The notes: generated from the letters alone by a model not told the origin. A DNA stretch of 64,000 bases from Zychaea mexicana (GCF_025766255.1 NW_026516683.1:1-64000); one strand, 5' to 3'; positions 19,727 to 33,091 are shown, numbered from the stretch's first letter. Made by a program: numbers and translations.

Positions 19727-22368
19727 TCATGTCCTTCCCGAACTAATCTCCAAAGCCGGCCACAGACAAGACGACCAGCCACAAACAAGCACGAAAGAAA
19801 AAACAGCCTAGATATGGGGAAAAAAGTAATATGATTAGATGTTGATAATAATTTTGGTTGTTAATTGCCGCACTAAAGATACATACCGTAAACGCTTTCC
19901 ACACCATCGCGTCAGTTGACGCACCGGAAAACGCCAAAAAGAAGAAAAGCACGCACAGAACGCGACAGCAGCAACGCACAACAGGAACACCAGAACGGAA
20001 GAAGAGGAGGATCAGGAGGAGGAGGAGAAGAAAACCGACACAACCACGAAGCACCGAAACGAAAGAAGATACAGCCTAAATACGGGAGATATAAAGGAAA
20101 ATGATTAGATGTTGATAATAGGTTTGGTTGTTAATTGCCGCACTAAAGATACATACCCTAAACGCTTTCCACACCATCGCGTCAGTTGACGCACTGGAAA
20201 ACGCCAAAAAAGAAGAAAAGCACGCACAGAACGCAACAGCAGCAACGAACAACAGGAACACCAGGACGGAAGAAGAGGAGGATCAGGAGGAGGAGGAAAG
20301 AAACTCGACAGAACCACGAAGCACCGAAACGAAAAAAAAAAGAAACTGCCACACCCACATCGCACCAAGCTGCACACAGCAGCGCGCAGGACAACACCTA
20401 CTGGTCAACTAAAGGAAACAGAAAAAAAATCATTAGAAAACAACCCTTTATTTCGTGTCATCACCAAGTAAAAAACTTACCGATCAAATCGTCGAACCAG
20501 CCATCAAGATCTTCTGCCTCAGCGTCGAGCTGAGCATTGAGAGCAGCAAGATCTTCTGCATCAGCGTCGAGCTGAGCACGGAGAGCAGCAAGATCTTCTG
20601 CGTCAGCGTCGAGCTGAGCACGGAGAGCAGCAAGATCTTCTGCGTGAGCGTCGAGCTGAGCACGGAAAGCAAGATCTTCCGAACGGAGAGAAGGGAGAGA
20701 AGAGACGGAACAACCACTGTCATTTTCCTCGGCCTCGGCGGCAACTTGAGCACGCATGGCATCAAGATCCTCTGACGTGAGGAGCGGGAGAGAAGAGGCG
20801 GCGGGTTCTGGGGTGGCGGTGGTGGTTACGGCGTCGGTGGAGGGGTTGATGAGAGCTAAAAGCTCATCATCGGTCATCGCTATATAGCGTTGGAGGTCAG
20901 ACCGAGTTGGGGATTCACCCTCAACTTCCATCGGCTGCAAATCGGCAGGAGAGTCCTCGGGAGAGTCCTCGGCTGCGCGATATTCCTCACCATGATCAGG
21001 CAGGGACACGCCCAAGGCGGTATGCCACGATCGTTCTTGTCGTGATGGCAGGGACGAACGCACAAAAGTGGTCGTATGCTCATATTGCAGGGACGAACAC
21101 GCCGAAGCGGTCGTATGCTCGAAAAAGTATGGATTTTCGACAGAAGTATCACCTTCATGCCGCACATCAGAAGCGTCCGCCAACAAAGCCGAAGAAGGCA
21201 TTAAATTGAAGGCTCCAACATCATACGACACAAAGTCATACGATGGATCCTCCATCTGCACATTTCGATCAGAGAGCGTGTCGTCTGTGTGTTCTGGCAG
21301 GGACTGACGCGCCGAAGCGGTAGTGTGCTCTAGCAGGGACTGACGCGCCGAAGCGGTAGTATGCTCTTGCAGGGACGAACACGCCGAAGCGGTCGTTTGC
21401 TCTAGCAGGGACGCGCATGCCGAAGCAGCCGTATGCTCTGGAGTTTGCAGGGACACGCATGCCGAAGCAGCGGTTTGCTCAGAAGATGGCAGGGACGAGC
21501 ACGCCGAAGCGGCCGTATGCGCATCTGGAACAGACAACGAAGGCATCGCTTGGTTGTCGACAAGTTCAAGAACACGGGAGCCATGCATAAGCAGAGGGGC
21601 CACAGGCTGATCTATCCTCACTTCAGTAGAGTCAGAATTACAGGAGCCATGCAAAAGCAGAGGGGTCACAGACTGATCCACGTCGACAGGTTCAGGAACA
21701 CGGGAGCCATGCAAAAGCAGAGGGGCCGCAGACTGCTCCATCATTACCGTAACCATGTGCTCATCTTTCACAGTAATTGCATTATCGACTGTTGTTATTG
21801 ATTGGTGCGGCTGAGAGACATGAGCGGAAGCCGCAGCAGCAGTCGGGAGCAACGCGTGGGGCTCAGGATTCCTCATTGCACCCAGGTGCTCAGCACGTCG
21901 CGCGGGCACGTACTCGGTTGTCAGAACACCACGATTAACATCAGAGTCAATCTCCCAGTCAATATCCCAGCAATGATAAATACATACCGGATTAGAAGAA
22001 CGAGGCTGTCCACCATACTTTACACTTGGCCGACGGATCGCATGCACAGGTTCAGTGGCAGTAGTTGAAGTTGTGGTGGCACGTTGCGTGAACAACGGCG
22101 GCGGAGGCGGAGGCAGCGGCGGGAAGTCTAATGGCGGAAATGGCCAAGAGAGGAACAACAACAACTTGAACGGGGCATCAAGAATCCATGTGCGCACATG
22201 AGTGCAACACTCGGCACGGACGACAAAGGCCACAAGGGCAACGGAAACAGCGATGACAGGACGGGACAGGGCATATCGGTAGATAGCGGCCACTGTTTCC
22301 CCAAAGATACACAGCAAGATACAAAGCAGAACGAGCTTGGCGAAGAGGGCGTCAGATACGGTGATCAT
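19727..22368 (-). CDS. Lineage-specific repeat-rich membrane protein, 3' exons unresolved
   Basis: Function unknown. The first exon, 22368-20481, is a continuous frame of about 629 codons. It opens with two hydrophobic segments (LVLLCILLCIF; VIAVSVALVAFVV) that look like a signal anchor or TM pair, then a LPPPPPPL stretch, then three internal repeat families: LLLHGSR-type units (about 21575-21740), EHTTASACSSLQ-type units of 11-16 residues (about 21015-21520), and a 14-residue AEDLAALRAQLDAD unit repeated four times at exact 42-bp spacing (20507-20680) that should form a coiled coil. The exon ends with a GTAAGT donor at 20480. Splicing at TTTCCTTTAG would end the protein three codons later; a different acceptor leads into the hydrophobic duplicated exons ending at TGA 19727. 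Start chosen as the first in-frame ATG (22368). Confidence 0.6.
19804..20345. repeat. Tandem duplication (~270 bp x2) carrying an exon-intron boundary
   Basis: Two adjacent copies of about 268-270 bp (ATGATTAGATGTTGATAAT at 19831 and 20101). On the minus strand each copy contains the same hydrophobic coding stretch ending TDAMVWKAF, the same GTATGTATC donor and an intron with ATTAACAACCAAA, ending TATYTAG/GCTGT. Copies differ by small indels that change frame between them. This looks like a duplicated exon plus intron of the minus-strand gene. Confidence 0.85.
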
Positions 22369-23072
22369 TGCGACAGAATGTAGTAAAAAGAAGCTGGTAA
22401 AGAAGAAGACCAGTGGGTTGGGCAGGCAACACTTTCTTATCAGTCGCCGTGCGCAGCAGATTGAAGCGCCGACACAATTTTCGCGTGAGGTGTGCCTACA
22501 GCACCTTTTCACCTCTCATCGTGACATGGTCTTAAAAAAAGAAAGCGTGATTCTTTCTATGCTGCTGTTTAGTAACCGAGCAAAGGCAGATAACTATGGC
22601 GACAATCGCTATGGAAACAGCGCTGTTTATTGCTATGATACGACACGCTACTGGTTCTCAACCTATTTGTGCGGCTTGTTGCTACGTGAAAATCTGGAGT
22701 GCAACATTTAATAAAAGCGAACGTTGCCACCAAAACGTTTCTTCCTTGCTGCCAGAGCCATTTGATAATAACAATGCAACCTTGCTTTTTCGGAAATGAA
22801 TAAATGAGTATCATATATACAATTAGTATCATGTTGCATAAGACATTGCTTTAACTCACTCTTCCATATCTACAACGCATCATAGCCTATTAATTACTCC
22901 TTTGGACTTGAGGCGAGATTGACAGCTCTGACATCTTAACGTCACCTTAAGCAAGAGATGCGGCATCCAAAGGAATATACGAAGATATTACAGCGCCTCG
23001 GGCTCGAGCTTTTTGATAAGAGCAAAGAACGGTTCAGGCGGCAGCACCCAGAACGTTCCTCTTTTGTATTCT
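22369..23072. other. Intergenic, unrecognised
   Basis: Upstream region of the repeat-rich gene and downstream region of the small AT-hook-like gene. The ORFs here (22337-22711 plus, 22569-22832 minus) overlap each other in opposite directions and show no domain. Confidence 0.4.
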
Positions 23073-23717
23073 TCAGGGCACTTTTGAGCTACAATCCCGA
23101 GCTTGCAGCTGTTCGAAGTCTTTGTCTGGTGCATTACCTTCTCGGCTTTTTTTGATTGATTGCTATATGCTATTAATGTAATGATGCACGATATCGAGCA
23201 AAAGGCATTTTTAGTCAAATCCTTGATTACCGTTCGTTCAATGTATTTGCTTCTTACCATTGCGATCGCTATTTTCAACTACATCATAGTTGCCTTCGTC
23301 ATCACTGCTGTCTTCAGAGTCTTCCATCTCATCCACAAATTCGTCCATATCTTCAGTAGGCGCAGATGCTAAAGCCATTTCTGTCAAAGAAATTGCTGGA
23401 TGAATATAACCGCTCGTCACCGTACTGGTGTACTCCCTTGAAGCAGCTTGGGCTTCATGGCTATCTGTATCAAACACGGCTAGGAATAGAGAGCTTTCTG
23501 TTTCCTTATCTGTGACATTGCGAGAGACTGGCGCAGTGCTGCTAGATGAAGTATCCCTATGATGTTCTCCTTGTCTGCCGAACGACAATAGAGACTGACG
23601 AGGATCCGCGTTTTCTTTCATTTTTGGTCTGCCCGCTTTGTGATTTGGAGGATTTTTCTGGCCTCGAGGTGTGTCTTTTTGAGTGAGTTTGTACTTTAGC
23701 GTGAGGTGACCATACAT
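23073..23717 (-). CDS. Small acidic protein with AT-hook-like motif, unrecognised
   Basis: Model: exon 23717-23258 and exon 23125-23073, joined in phase by GTAAGA...CACCAG; about 170 aa. The start is the first ATG in the frame (MYGHLTLKYK); the frame is open 10 codons further upstream and may extend through another exon. It has a basic segment with KAGRPKMK, resembling an AT-hook core, then a Ser/Thr-rich linker and a very acidic stretch (DEFVDEMEDSEDSSDDEG) near the C-terminus. This suggests a nuclear DNA-binding or chromatin-related protein, but no family is recognised. A 506-bp TIR element lies 37 bp upstream of the ATG and may have cut the gene from an earlier 5' exon. Confidence 0.45.
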
Positions 23718-23753
23718 ATTGCAAATAGATGCATTTTCAATAGCCAAATCATA

Positions 23754-24259
23754 TGGTGCGTTCGCCTTATAACCGTCAAAACTTTATTTTGTTTCAATTT
23801 GATTCTTAAGCACTAAACTTATAAAATGTACTTCAAAGAACAATGATATGTATATATAGTGAATCAAAAATGTATAGGAATAGCAATATAAAAAACGGCG
23901 TATACCCTGAAACTGGGCAGTGAACTTCCGTCAGGCGCACGCGTCCTTCTTCGGGTGACCTTCTGCTTTCGTCTTAATGGCGGTATCTTTTAAATGAAAG
24001 GTAAAAAGAAACGACGTGTAGGACGTAGGCGATAGGCGAGTATATATACGTATAGGGCTAAATTGCGAAAAACCGGCAACTTTTGGCTTCCCATAATTTT
24101 TCTTTACAAACATGAATATTTTTTTATTCTTCAATAACGAAAGCAAACGAGTTAAAAAAGATATTTTGAAGCACGTTGGACTGTATAATTGCCTTTTGGG
24201 GACGTTATAAGAGAGTAAAGCTGAGGTAAAAGATTGACGGTTATAAGGCGAACGCACCA
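23754..24259. mobile_element. MITE-like element, 26-bp perfect TIRs, TA target duplication
   Basis: Left arm 23754-23779 (TGGTGCGTTCGCCTTATAAC then CGTCAA) is exactly the reverse complement of the right arm 24234-24259. The element is 506 bp and flanked by TA on both sides (23752-23753 and 24260-24261). It encodes no transposase. TA duplications and short TIRs are typical of non-autonomous Tc1/mariner-class elements. Perfect TIRs suggest recent insertion. Confidence 0.9.
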
Positions 24260-24261
24260 TA

Positions 24262-25576
24262 CCAATGTCAAGTAGGACAATATTACTGGTTATTTTCTTA
24301 GACTGCATAGATGTTAAGTCTAGGATACCTTGCATAACCAAAATGTCAGTGAGATAAATGCAATAATATATTTTTAAGAATCTATCAAAATGCACTCATC
24401 ATGTTTTTCGCTTGATTTATGTTTCTCTATCAGGTAAATATGCCTATGAAGTTGCTGTTATAAGAGAAACACTGTAAATGTATGCACGTTTGTAAGCTCG
24501 TCTATTAATCTCTTGTAAGTGCTGTGTTTGATCGCTTCTTCAAGTAGCCACTACAACAATTCAAGAACAGTACTCAAAACAAAAAAAAATGTAAGGGACG
24601 ATAACTGCCAGTTGATCTATTATAACTTTTCATACTAAGTATAACGTTAGATTTATGTCGACACTTTTGCTGTTGCGCTGGTATTTATTCTATCAAAAAG
24701 AATAATCGAGCTCTAAGTGAGTTCATTTTACTAGCGAACCCTTGCACTGACGAGAAAAAAAGGATTTTTACTCGATCAGATGTGCGACCGCTGTACCATT
24801 AAGGAAAGTTAGTGTCCCTCACCAAGGTTTGCTACATGAATTAAACCGTTAATGTTCATCAAAAAACCACCAACGGTTACTGGAAATCACGTAAAATCAC
24901 GGATCTGTCAATGAAGACTGAGAATAAACAAAAGCCGCTGCCGCCACTTCCATTCTGCACCCCATCATTATTTTATATAGTAGCTTGTATTAACATGCCA
25001 CCGAAAATCACTAAAAATCACCAAAGATTACAGAGGTCCTTGCTTTTCTCTTATGGTGATGGTATTAGAGTGTACTAGCATCCTAGCATAATAACGATGG
25101 AGCATGTTCTTATATACGATACGTACTTTAAATTACATTTCTTTTTCAATACATTCACGTTCCCTCACACAAAGGGCTGTTATCTCTAGAGACAATATGA
25201 CCCGAGATTCTCAATAAAAATCAGTTGCATAGATTACTGAAGAAGGCCTACCTGATATATGCAGAGGCAAAACTGTTTTTCCGGTGCTCGTTTCAGACGT
25301 TTACTACTGTTGCTAGACGACAAGTTGCATTGGTTCCTGTCGAGTCGCTTCTTTTGTCCACCCCCCCCAACAAAGATGCAAAAGAATTACCTGCTCTTGT
25401 CTTTACTGTATAATGGGAATGTTTTGATGCTGGTACATAACAAATATAAAATAAAAACAAGAAAACATGTGGCGAGTTGCATGACCATGCTAGTCGGCCT
25501 TTAGAAAACCCTCTTGTTCTCTTTCGACTTACTAGTGTTTCTTTCTTTTTTCCTGCTGAACAATGGTGCTAAAACC
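24262..25576. other. Intergenic, AT-rich
   Basis: No supported gene; about 1.3 kb between the MITE and FAB1. Short ORFs (25225-25413, 25259-25504 plus) have no domain. The FAB1 promoter and 5' UTR should lie in the last few hundred bases, with a T/C-rich stretch at 25505-25560 just before the ATG. Confidence 0.45.
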
Positions 25577-28500
25577 ATGGACGCCAACGACATCACAACT
25601 CTGACCAGCTTTAACTTTGACGTCCCCGAAGGCGACGACAGCGATGAATGGGCTCTTTCCAAGATTCTCACGAAATTTAAAGCTGCAGTTTCTGGTTCTC
25701 AACCACACCCAATTGACCACTTTGAAGAAAACCAGCACCACCACCAACGCCGCCAACACTACCATGAGGAACGAAATTTACCTTTCCTTAGCAACAATGA
25801 CGAAGAGCGTATGCATGAGCGAGAAAGTGATCAACAGCAATCACCACCAGCTTCGATTCAGTCCAATAGTCGACAAATATACGTTACGTCGCCTACACCT
25901 CCAGCGTCTTCTTATCGTGAACCCGTCGGCCTGCGAGCGCCCACATCCACAGCGGTAACTCCAGTTAATGCCTCGGCATCCCAGGAAAATCATGTCATCA
26001 GCAACAACAATGGCAGTAACAGCACGAGTGCTCCGGACGGCAGTGAGGAAAGTCATCCTATGATCGCTTCGTCTTCATCTACGATTCTTCCGAGTGCTAT
26101 TGCAGACTATCTGCCGATCTCCAAAACGCACTCGGTAGACAGTAGCGATGCGCAGTCTGTCTCAACCACATTTTCCATGTCCACTTCCCATTCGCTTAGC
26201 AGAATCATTGCACGGTTACGAGGACAAAAGTCCGACAAGGAGTTTTGGATGTCGGATGAGCAGTGCAAGGAGTGTTACAAGTGTCGCAAACCGTTCAAAC
26301 TACTACGTAGACGACATCATTGTCGTATTTGCGGTAAGTTCGTTTCACTGAGGGATGACTTTATTCGGATTAGTGCGTGTATATGAGACTAGTAATAATC
26401 GGGTCCTTATAGGCCAAATCTTTTGTGGAAAGTGTGCATCACATACGATACCAGGCAAACGGTACAACCAAAAAGGCGAGCTTCGCGTATGTAATTTTTG
26501 CTTTGACGAGCACAATCTTGCCAGTAGGAATGACCCTTTGCTATTGGTGGCAGCGGATCAAGACATACTTGCGATGGAGCACGAAAAGGTCAACGATGAC
26601 GACGACGACCGAGACAATAACATTTCATCACATCAGCAATACCATGGAGGCCCGATCATTCCATCCCAGCCGCCACCCATCGCAGCGCCAAAAATGCATA
26701 TACCTACTACGGCTGTAAAACACCCATATCAAAGTCATCGTCAATCATACGGCGATTCGGACGCAACTACTGTTCAACTCGAGATAGCCACTGGCCCTCA
26801 TTCCTCAGGTAGCACAGGCGGGAGTGGCGGTGCTGGAGGTGCTGGAGGTGGCAAGTTGTCACGCTCTGGGTCGATCTCTGCTGAAACAGACAAGGATGAC
26901 GGCGGGTTGAAACGGCTTCTAGATGCAGGAACCTCGTTATTAAGGCGACCCCGATCTAACACTTCTACTTCGTTTATCATGGATGACGGTGGCGGCAACA
27001 ATGGAGGAGCGTCTTCGCCTTTTTTGCAAAGCAACCATGACCATATGGATCGAGGAGGCGGTGTGCTTGTGGCAGAACGGGAATTAAGCCCGTTTATGGG
27101 CAGTCGTAGTTTGGATGATGACGAAGAAAATGGTAACCTGGAGTACCAGCTGTACGATCTGTGGAGTCGACCTGCAAGCATGCCAGGCGGTAGAACTACG
27201 CGCATGCCATCGAATGGCTCGAATCAATCGCAGGGCCAGTCCATCAAGCTGAATGATCTTGTGGTATCACAAGACTCATTTGGCAGTGACGACGAAGCTT
27301 ACGACAACCGACTACGTGCCAAGCGAACAGAGGAACTGCGAGGCCACGCGGGTCCCGTCGAGCGATCGCTTTCGCTACGTCGACAAAGTATCAGTGGGCT
27401 GCACCATCACCCACGCCCATCGTCACGGTCTTCGAGCCGACAACACCGGAAAACTAATATGCGGATCAATACGACTAACTTGCCCAAAGTCGATTATGCG
27501 CTACTCCAAAGCGAAGGCTGGTCGCCCGCTCCATTCATGTCGCCATTTGACGATCACAGTGCGATCAAGTCTAGGCTACTGACCCCTCGCAACAGACGGA
27601 TATCGGCTCCACCGCCTAATATTGAATTGAGTATTGGTGCTTTAATGCACGCGCGCAGGATGCTTAAGCAGCTCATGACAGACTCGAGCTTTGATGGATT
27701 GACGCAGCAGGCCAAGAACGAATGGGAAGATATCATCACCAACCTGCTGCTCAAGGTTACAGACAATGTTCGACCAGACGTACGATCAGGTGATGACATG
27801 GATATCCGACATTACATCAAGATTAAAAAGGTGCCTGGTGGGGTTCCTTCCGACAGCTTTTATGTCAAAGGTGTCATGTGCTCCAAAAACGTTGCGCACA
27901 AGAAGATGATCCGCAATATCGCTCAACCTCGAATTTTGATCCTGCTGTTTTCGCTCGACTATTCACGTGTTGAAATGGAGAACCAGCTCATGTCGATTGC
28001 ACCGGTTTTATCCCAAGAGCGAGAGCACATCAGCAAACTGGTTGCACGAATTGTTGCTCTTCGGCCTTCGCTCTTGCTCGTAAAGTCGACCGTATCACGA
28101 CTTGCCTTGGAATATCTATTAGAGGCCAATATACCAGTAATTCACAATGTCAAATACAGCGTGATTGAAGCGGTTGCACGATGCACTCGAGCCACAATTG
28201 TGCCCTCGGTCGATAAACTGCAGTTAGGTAGTCTGTCGTTTGGTCATTGCGGAGCTTTTGAGATCCGAACATTAATGCACGAATGGCTCCCTAACCGGCG
28301 CAAGACTTATCTGATATTCGACGAATGTCAGCCAGATTTGGGTGGGACGATCGTTTTACGTGGTGCACCAAATGAGACGTTGCGACTTATCAAACGACTG
28401 ATCGATTTCATGGTTTTTGTCGTCAACAATCTCAAACTCGAGACGTCGTTACTACGCGACTCATTTGCAAAAAATCGTAGCTTGGATCAGAAGCAACTCG

Positions 28501-31500
28501 ATGATGGCGAAAAACAAGAGGGTACCACGTTACCGGGCTCCAAAGACGAGAAAGAGAAAGATACAAAGGCAACGTCACCTCGATCAGCAACGAATGTACC
28601 ACTGCTACCACTGGAAACACAGCAAGAGACCGAGTCGTTTACGTCACTATCAGCAACAGCATCAACGGAAGCATCTTCAGTCGATGCATTCATCAAGCTT
28701 TATCAAGACACAGTGATCTCGGCATCACAGTTTGTTGCATTCCCTCAGCCATATCTATTGATGTGTCTCAAAGAGACGAACGACAAGCTTGTTCTGCTGA
28801 ACACTTCGCGCAAAATGTCAGTTGCATCGTCGCCGACCAAGAGCACATTTGAGCAGCGCCAAGGTGGCGGAAGCAGTATTAATGGAAACACTGGCGGTGG
28901 TAGTAGTAATGCGACTACGCCTGCAGGGACCAACATGAGCACCACTGGTAGCGGAACCGATCATGGCTTATCCCTGGACGATGAGTACGAACGGCTTGTA
29001 GTAAAGCGCAATCAGCTCATGCGTTCCTGGGGTGCATATCTGCGGGAGAATCCAGACCAGCTCAATCCGTTCTATCATCAGAACATTGTGATTCTCTATT
29101 CAAATGTGTGCACGGTGACAACGGTTCCCTGCCAAGGTCCAGAGGTCCGTATCTTTGAGTACTATTGTCAGCCATCGGACACGACTCTGGGCCACTACAT
29201 TTCGGATCTGTGCCGGGATGCTATCCAGCCGTGTGCGTCCAGCATGTGCGAGCACACTGTGCTGCACCACTACCGGTCCTATGCCAATGGAAATGCACGT
29301 ATCAATGTGATGATTGATAATTTCCCGTGTCCACAACCTGGTATGTCGGAAAAGATCCTGATGTGGAGCTACTGTCGAGAGTGCGAGAAGCCTACGCCGG
29401 TGATACCAATGTCAGAAAACACTTGGAACTATTCGTTTGGTAAATTCCTCGAAGTGTGTCTATATCAAAAGGGTGTGCACTGTCGAGCCGATATCTGTCC
29501 ACACGATATTGGACTTCATCATGTGCGCTATTTTGGCTATCGCGACTTTGCTGTGCGTTTCCAGTATGACCGAATCGGTCTGCTGGAAGTAGCCGTTCCA
29601 CCGACGAAATTGTTTACGTTGAGCAAGGTCCATATCGAACTGAAAGAGGCAGAATTCAAGGGCCTTCGTACTAAGATCAACAAGTTTTATCAGTCCATTG
29701 TCGAGCGCAACAAGGCATTTCCGTTCGACTTGGTGGATCCGCGCAGGAGGGAAGCGTGCAAGACCGAGTTACAAGAGCTGTCACAACGCTGCGATGGCGA
29801 AAAGAAGCCAGTTTTGCAGATTCTCCAGACAGTGTACGCTCAAAGCGCTCCAGGTGATACGCTTACTATTAATTGGGTCCAACGCGTCCTGTATCAACAA
29901 ATTACCGCCTGGGATTTGGAGTATGCAGACCTTGTCAGACATTATTTGCAACCAGAACGCGAGCTTCGCAAGATTACTGCCAACCACCTTCGCAAGGTAT
30001 TCCCACCGGATGTCATGCCTGAAGAAGCAAACGGTGAGCGAACAAAGCGTGCCGCTGAAGTGACGGATTTGCCATTACTCGGAACTGAGCTGGACAATGA
30101 TTATTATTTCGACGATGATGGCGACGAAGAGGATGTACATACAGCAATTGTGCGACCACCGAAAGTGCTACCCAAACTATGTTCGTCAATTGATGAAACT
30201 GAGCCAGAAGACGAGCCATCCGACAAGAAACTGTTTTTGCAGCCAGAAATCCGACGACGCTTGTCTTTGGAGCTGATGCGCGAGTTCAATGCCAAATTCC
30301 GGTCTGAAGAAACGATCGTCAGGGGAACAGTCGATAAAAATAGCCAGGTAGCCAGGACAAAGAGTCCTGGACTGCCTGCTTCAGCAGCCATCACTCCGTC
30401 GCGGATACCTGTGCTCCATCTGGGCCATCAAAGCAAGGTTAAACTCTCGCCACCACTCTATGATAATGCGCCAACACCGCTTTTACGTGTCCGACAACAG
30501 CGACCCTTTGTCGGTGATCCAGTTAGCAGCGGCGGCATTCCCCGACGAAGGACCATTCTGCCGGACTATCGATACAACTTACTACTAAACGATGTGAATG
30601 CTCCAAGCGCTAGTGGCAGCAACAATCACATTAATGCTGGAGTTTCTACCCGTGTACCTCCTGCTTTGGGTGGCAGTGGACCAGCAGCAGCGGCATCATC
30701 GAGATATCCTACTCGACCGGCCAATATTGGGGCAGCCAAGACTGATGATCCTCGACACATGATGCGAAAGAGTAACAGCGGTCTTTCCACAGCAGCAGCA
30801 CGCAGCGACCGACAGTTCCGATCACGATTGCCGCGCAAAAAGACGTTGATGCAAGTATATACCCATGCCAACGACCTGGTCCAAGAGAATTTGGAGGACG
30901 AGTTTCTCGACGAAACGATGGCTACTGTGACGACAACCGCAGGCTCAGGAATGTCACGTCTGGATGATGACGATACCAAAACTGTCGACTATTTTTCGCC
31001 AATGGCACCCTATACCAATCGTGTCAATGATCCACCACAAACCCAATCGTTCTTTTCGCAGCGCTACCATGGCGTTGCCGAGGCGATAACTGGATTTGGG
31101 ATGGAGCTCGAGCGGAACCCGCCACCTGCTGTGGATCTATTGGAAGCACCACCGGTGTGTATCAATGCGGGTGTATCTTCTTCTAACATTCGTAAACGAG
31201 AGGAAAGAGCGTCGGAAATACCAGATGGCGACGAAGAGACGTTGGATGGAATGGAGACTATTAGAAGCCGAGCGGAAGAAGATTCATCCAAAGCACCGCC
31301 CGAAAAGAGTTCGCTAATGAAAACGATTACCAACTTCTTGACGGACAGTGGTGTGTCCAACTTGTTGCCGCTTGAATACCCTCTGTAAGTCCCAGGTTGA
31401 TGATTGGATAGATTTAAAGATATCGAGATGCTAACTGTGTCTATTCTATGTAGGCAACCGACGGAGCATATATTCCCCGACTCTTTTGTCATTGTGAGCG

Positions 31501-32900
31501 AGGACAAGCCAAGTACGATCATTGCGTATACTCTAAGCTGTGAGGATTATCTGGCACACATGAAAGGCTCTGGGTATGACAAGTCATCCGTTGCTGCCGA
31601 CGACAGTAGCACGCTCGGGTTTAACGGCACGAGCCAATTTCCAAGTAGTGATTATCCACCCATGTCAAGCGAGAACAGCAGCGAGTCCATTGCCGATATT
31701 CAAGAAACTCTCTTGCGCGAAACGATGGTACATATGGGATACAATTTCCGTATTGGTTCTACAAAGTTCTTTTGCAAAGTGTTCTTTGTGGAGCAGTTCG
31801 ATGCCCTGCGGCGCAATTGTGGATATGAGAACAGTTATATACTGTCCTTGGCCAGTTGCGTAAAATGGGATGCGTCAGGTGGTAAATCCGGATCTGCGTT
31901 CTTGAAAACAAGCGACGACAGGCTGCTCATGAAACAAGTGTCCCGATTTGAGATGGATGCGTTCCTTGGCTTTGCTCCTGCATATTTCCACTACATGTCT
32001 GAGGCATTTTTCCGGGAATTGCCTACAGTATTAGCCAAAATCTTTGGATTTTATACGATCGGATATAAGAACTCGGCAAACGGCAAGTCGATGCGAATGG
32101 ATGTTGTTGTCATGGAAAATTTGTTTTATCAACGCAAGGTGAAAAAGGTGAGTAATCAGTACTTCTGTTTTATGTCTTGCAAATAAAGCTAAACTTTTCT
32201 CAGATATTTGATTTGAAAGGCTCTATGCGTAATCGCCATGTTCAGTCTACAGGAAAGCAAGACGAAGTTTTACTCGATGAGAATCTAGTAGAGTGTAAGT
32301 GCTTTTACGCCTGTCAGGATACGCAAAAGAGGCTAACAAGTATATGTAATAGTAATCTATCAATCCCCACTATTCATACGAGCACACTCCAAAGAAGTCC
32401 TTCGCAGTTCACTTCACAATGATACGCTCTTTCTATCCAACCACAACGTGATGGATTATTCACTTTTGGTTGGCATTGACGAAGACCGACAAGAACTCGT
32501 TGTCGGTATCGTTGGTATGTTTTGTTTTGTATATAATCCACCTCCTTCTTTTTTTGGTTCTCATGCAGATATGGTCAGTAGTACATAGCAGCTATACTCA
32601 CAAACCTTCAACACTAAATGAATAGATTTCATCCGCACATTTACATGGGACAAAAAACTGGAAAGTTGGGTCAAAGAGTCTGGTATTTTAGGTGGCGGTG
32701 GTAAAGGACCAACGATTATATCCCCGCGACAATACCGAATTCGATTCAGAGAAGCCATGGAGCGATACTTTTTGATGGTTCCAGATGAATGGTCCCTGAC
32801 ACGTCATATTAGGGTGCCACACATAGAACTCTACCACCACCATCACCAGAATCTTTTGAGCGACCAACCTTTGCAAAATTCTCCCTTAGAGAACGAATAG
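25577..32900 (+). CDS. FAB1: FAB1/PIKfyve phosphatidylinositol-3-phosphate 5-kinase
   Basis: Makes PI(3,5)P2 from PI3P on endosome and vacuole membranes, controlling vacuole size and retrograde traffic. Exons 25577-26333, 26413-31384, 31454-32147, 32204-32294, 32353-32514 and 32626-32900 give 2316 aa, matching yeast Fab1. The FYVE zinc finger (about 228-295) has the [12 protein letters not shown]3P-binding motif and paired Cys, split by intron 1. The chaperonin-like CCT domain (about 725-900) includes [13 protein letters not shown] and [13 protein letters not shown]. The Cys-rich and [12 protein letters not shown] segments follow at about 1130-1340. The C-terminal lipid-kinase domain (about 1990-2300) keeps [31 protein letters not shown] and [11 protein letters not shown]. 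Long acidic, Gly- and Ser-rich linkers separate the domains. Start is ATG 25577, [15 protein letters not shown]; the frame upstream lacks ATG. The final short exon chain is standard for the kinase core. Confidence 0.96.
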
Positions 32901-33091
32901 TTGTACTTCTTATTTTTTTGTAAATAGCTAAGTAGCATATAGATTCAATTGGCATGTTTTAATAAGGGGGCGAGCACACTTTATCTATTCATCGTTCCCC
33001 GCTTCATCACCCCCCTCCCCTGAGAATCAAAGTACGCAGCATATTCTATACGGAATCTGCATGTATAATTACACTCATTAAAGAAAAGTAT

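Noticed and set aside
26355..26412. Treating the FAB1 second ORF (from 26355) as a separate gene start
   Set aside because: The GTAAGT/TATAG intron 26334-26412 joins it in phase to the upstream exon and completes the FYVE finger.
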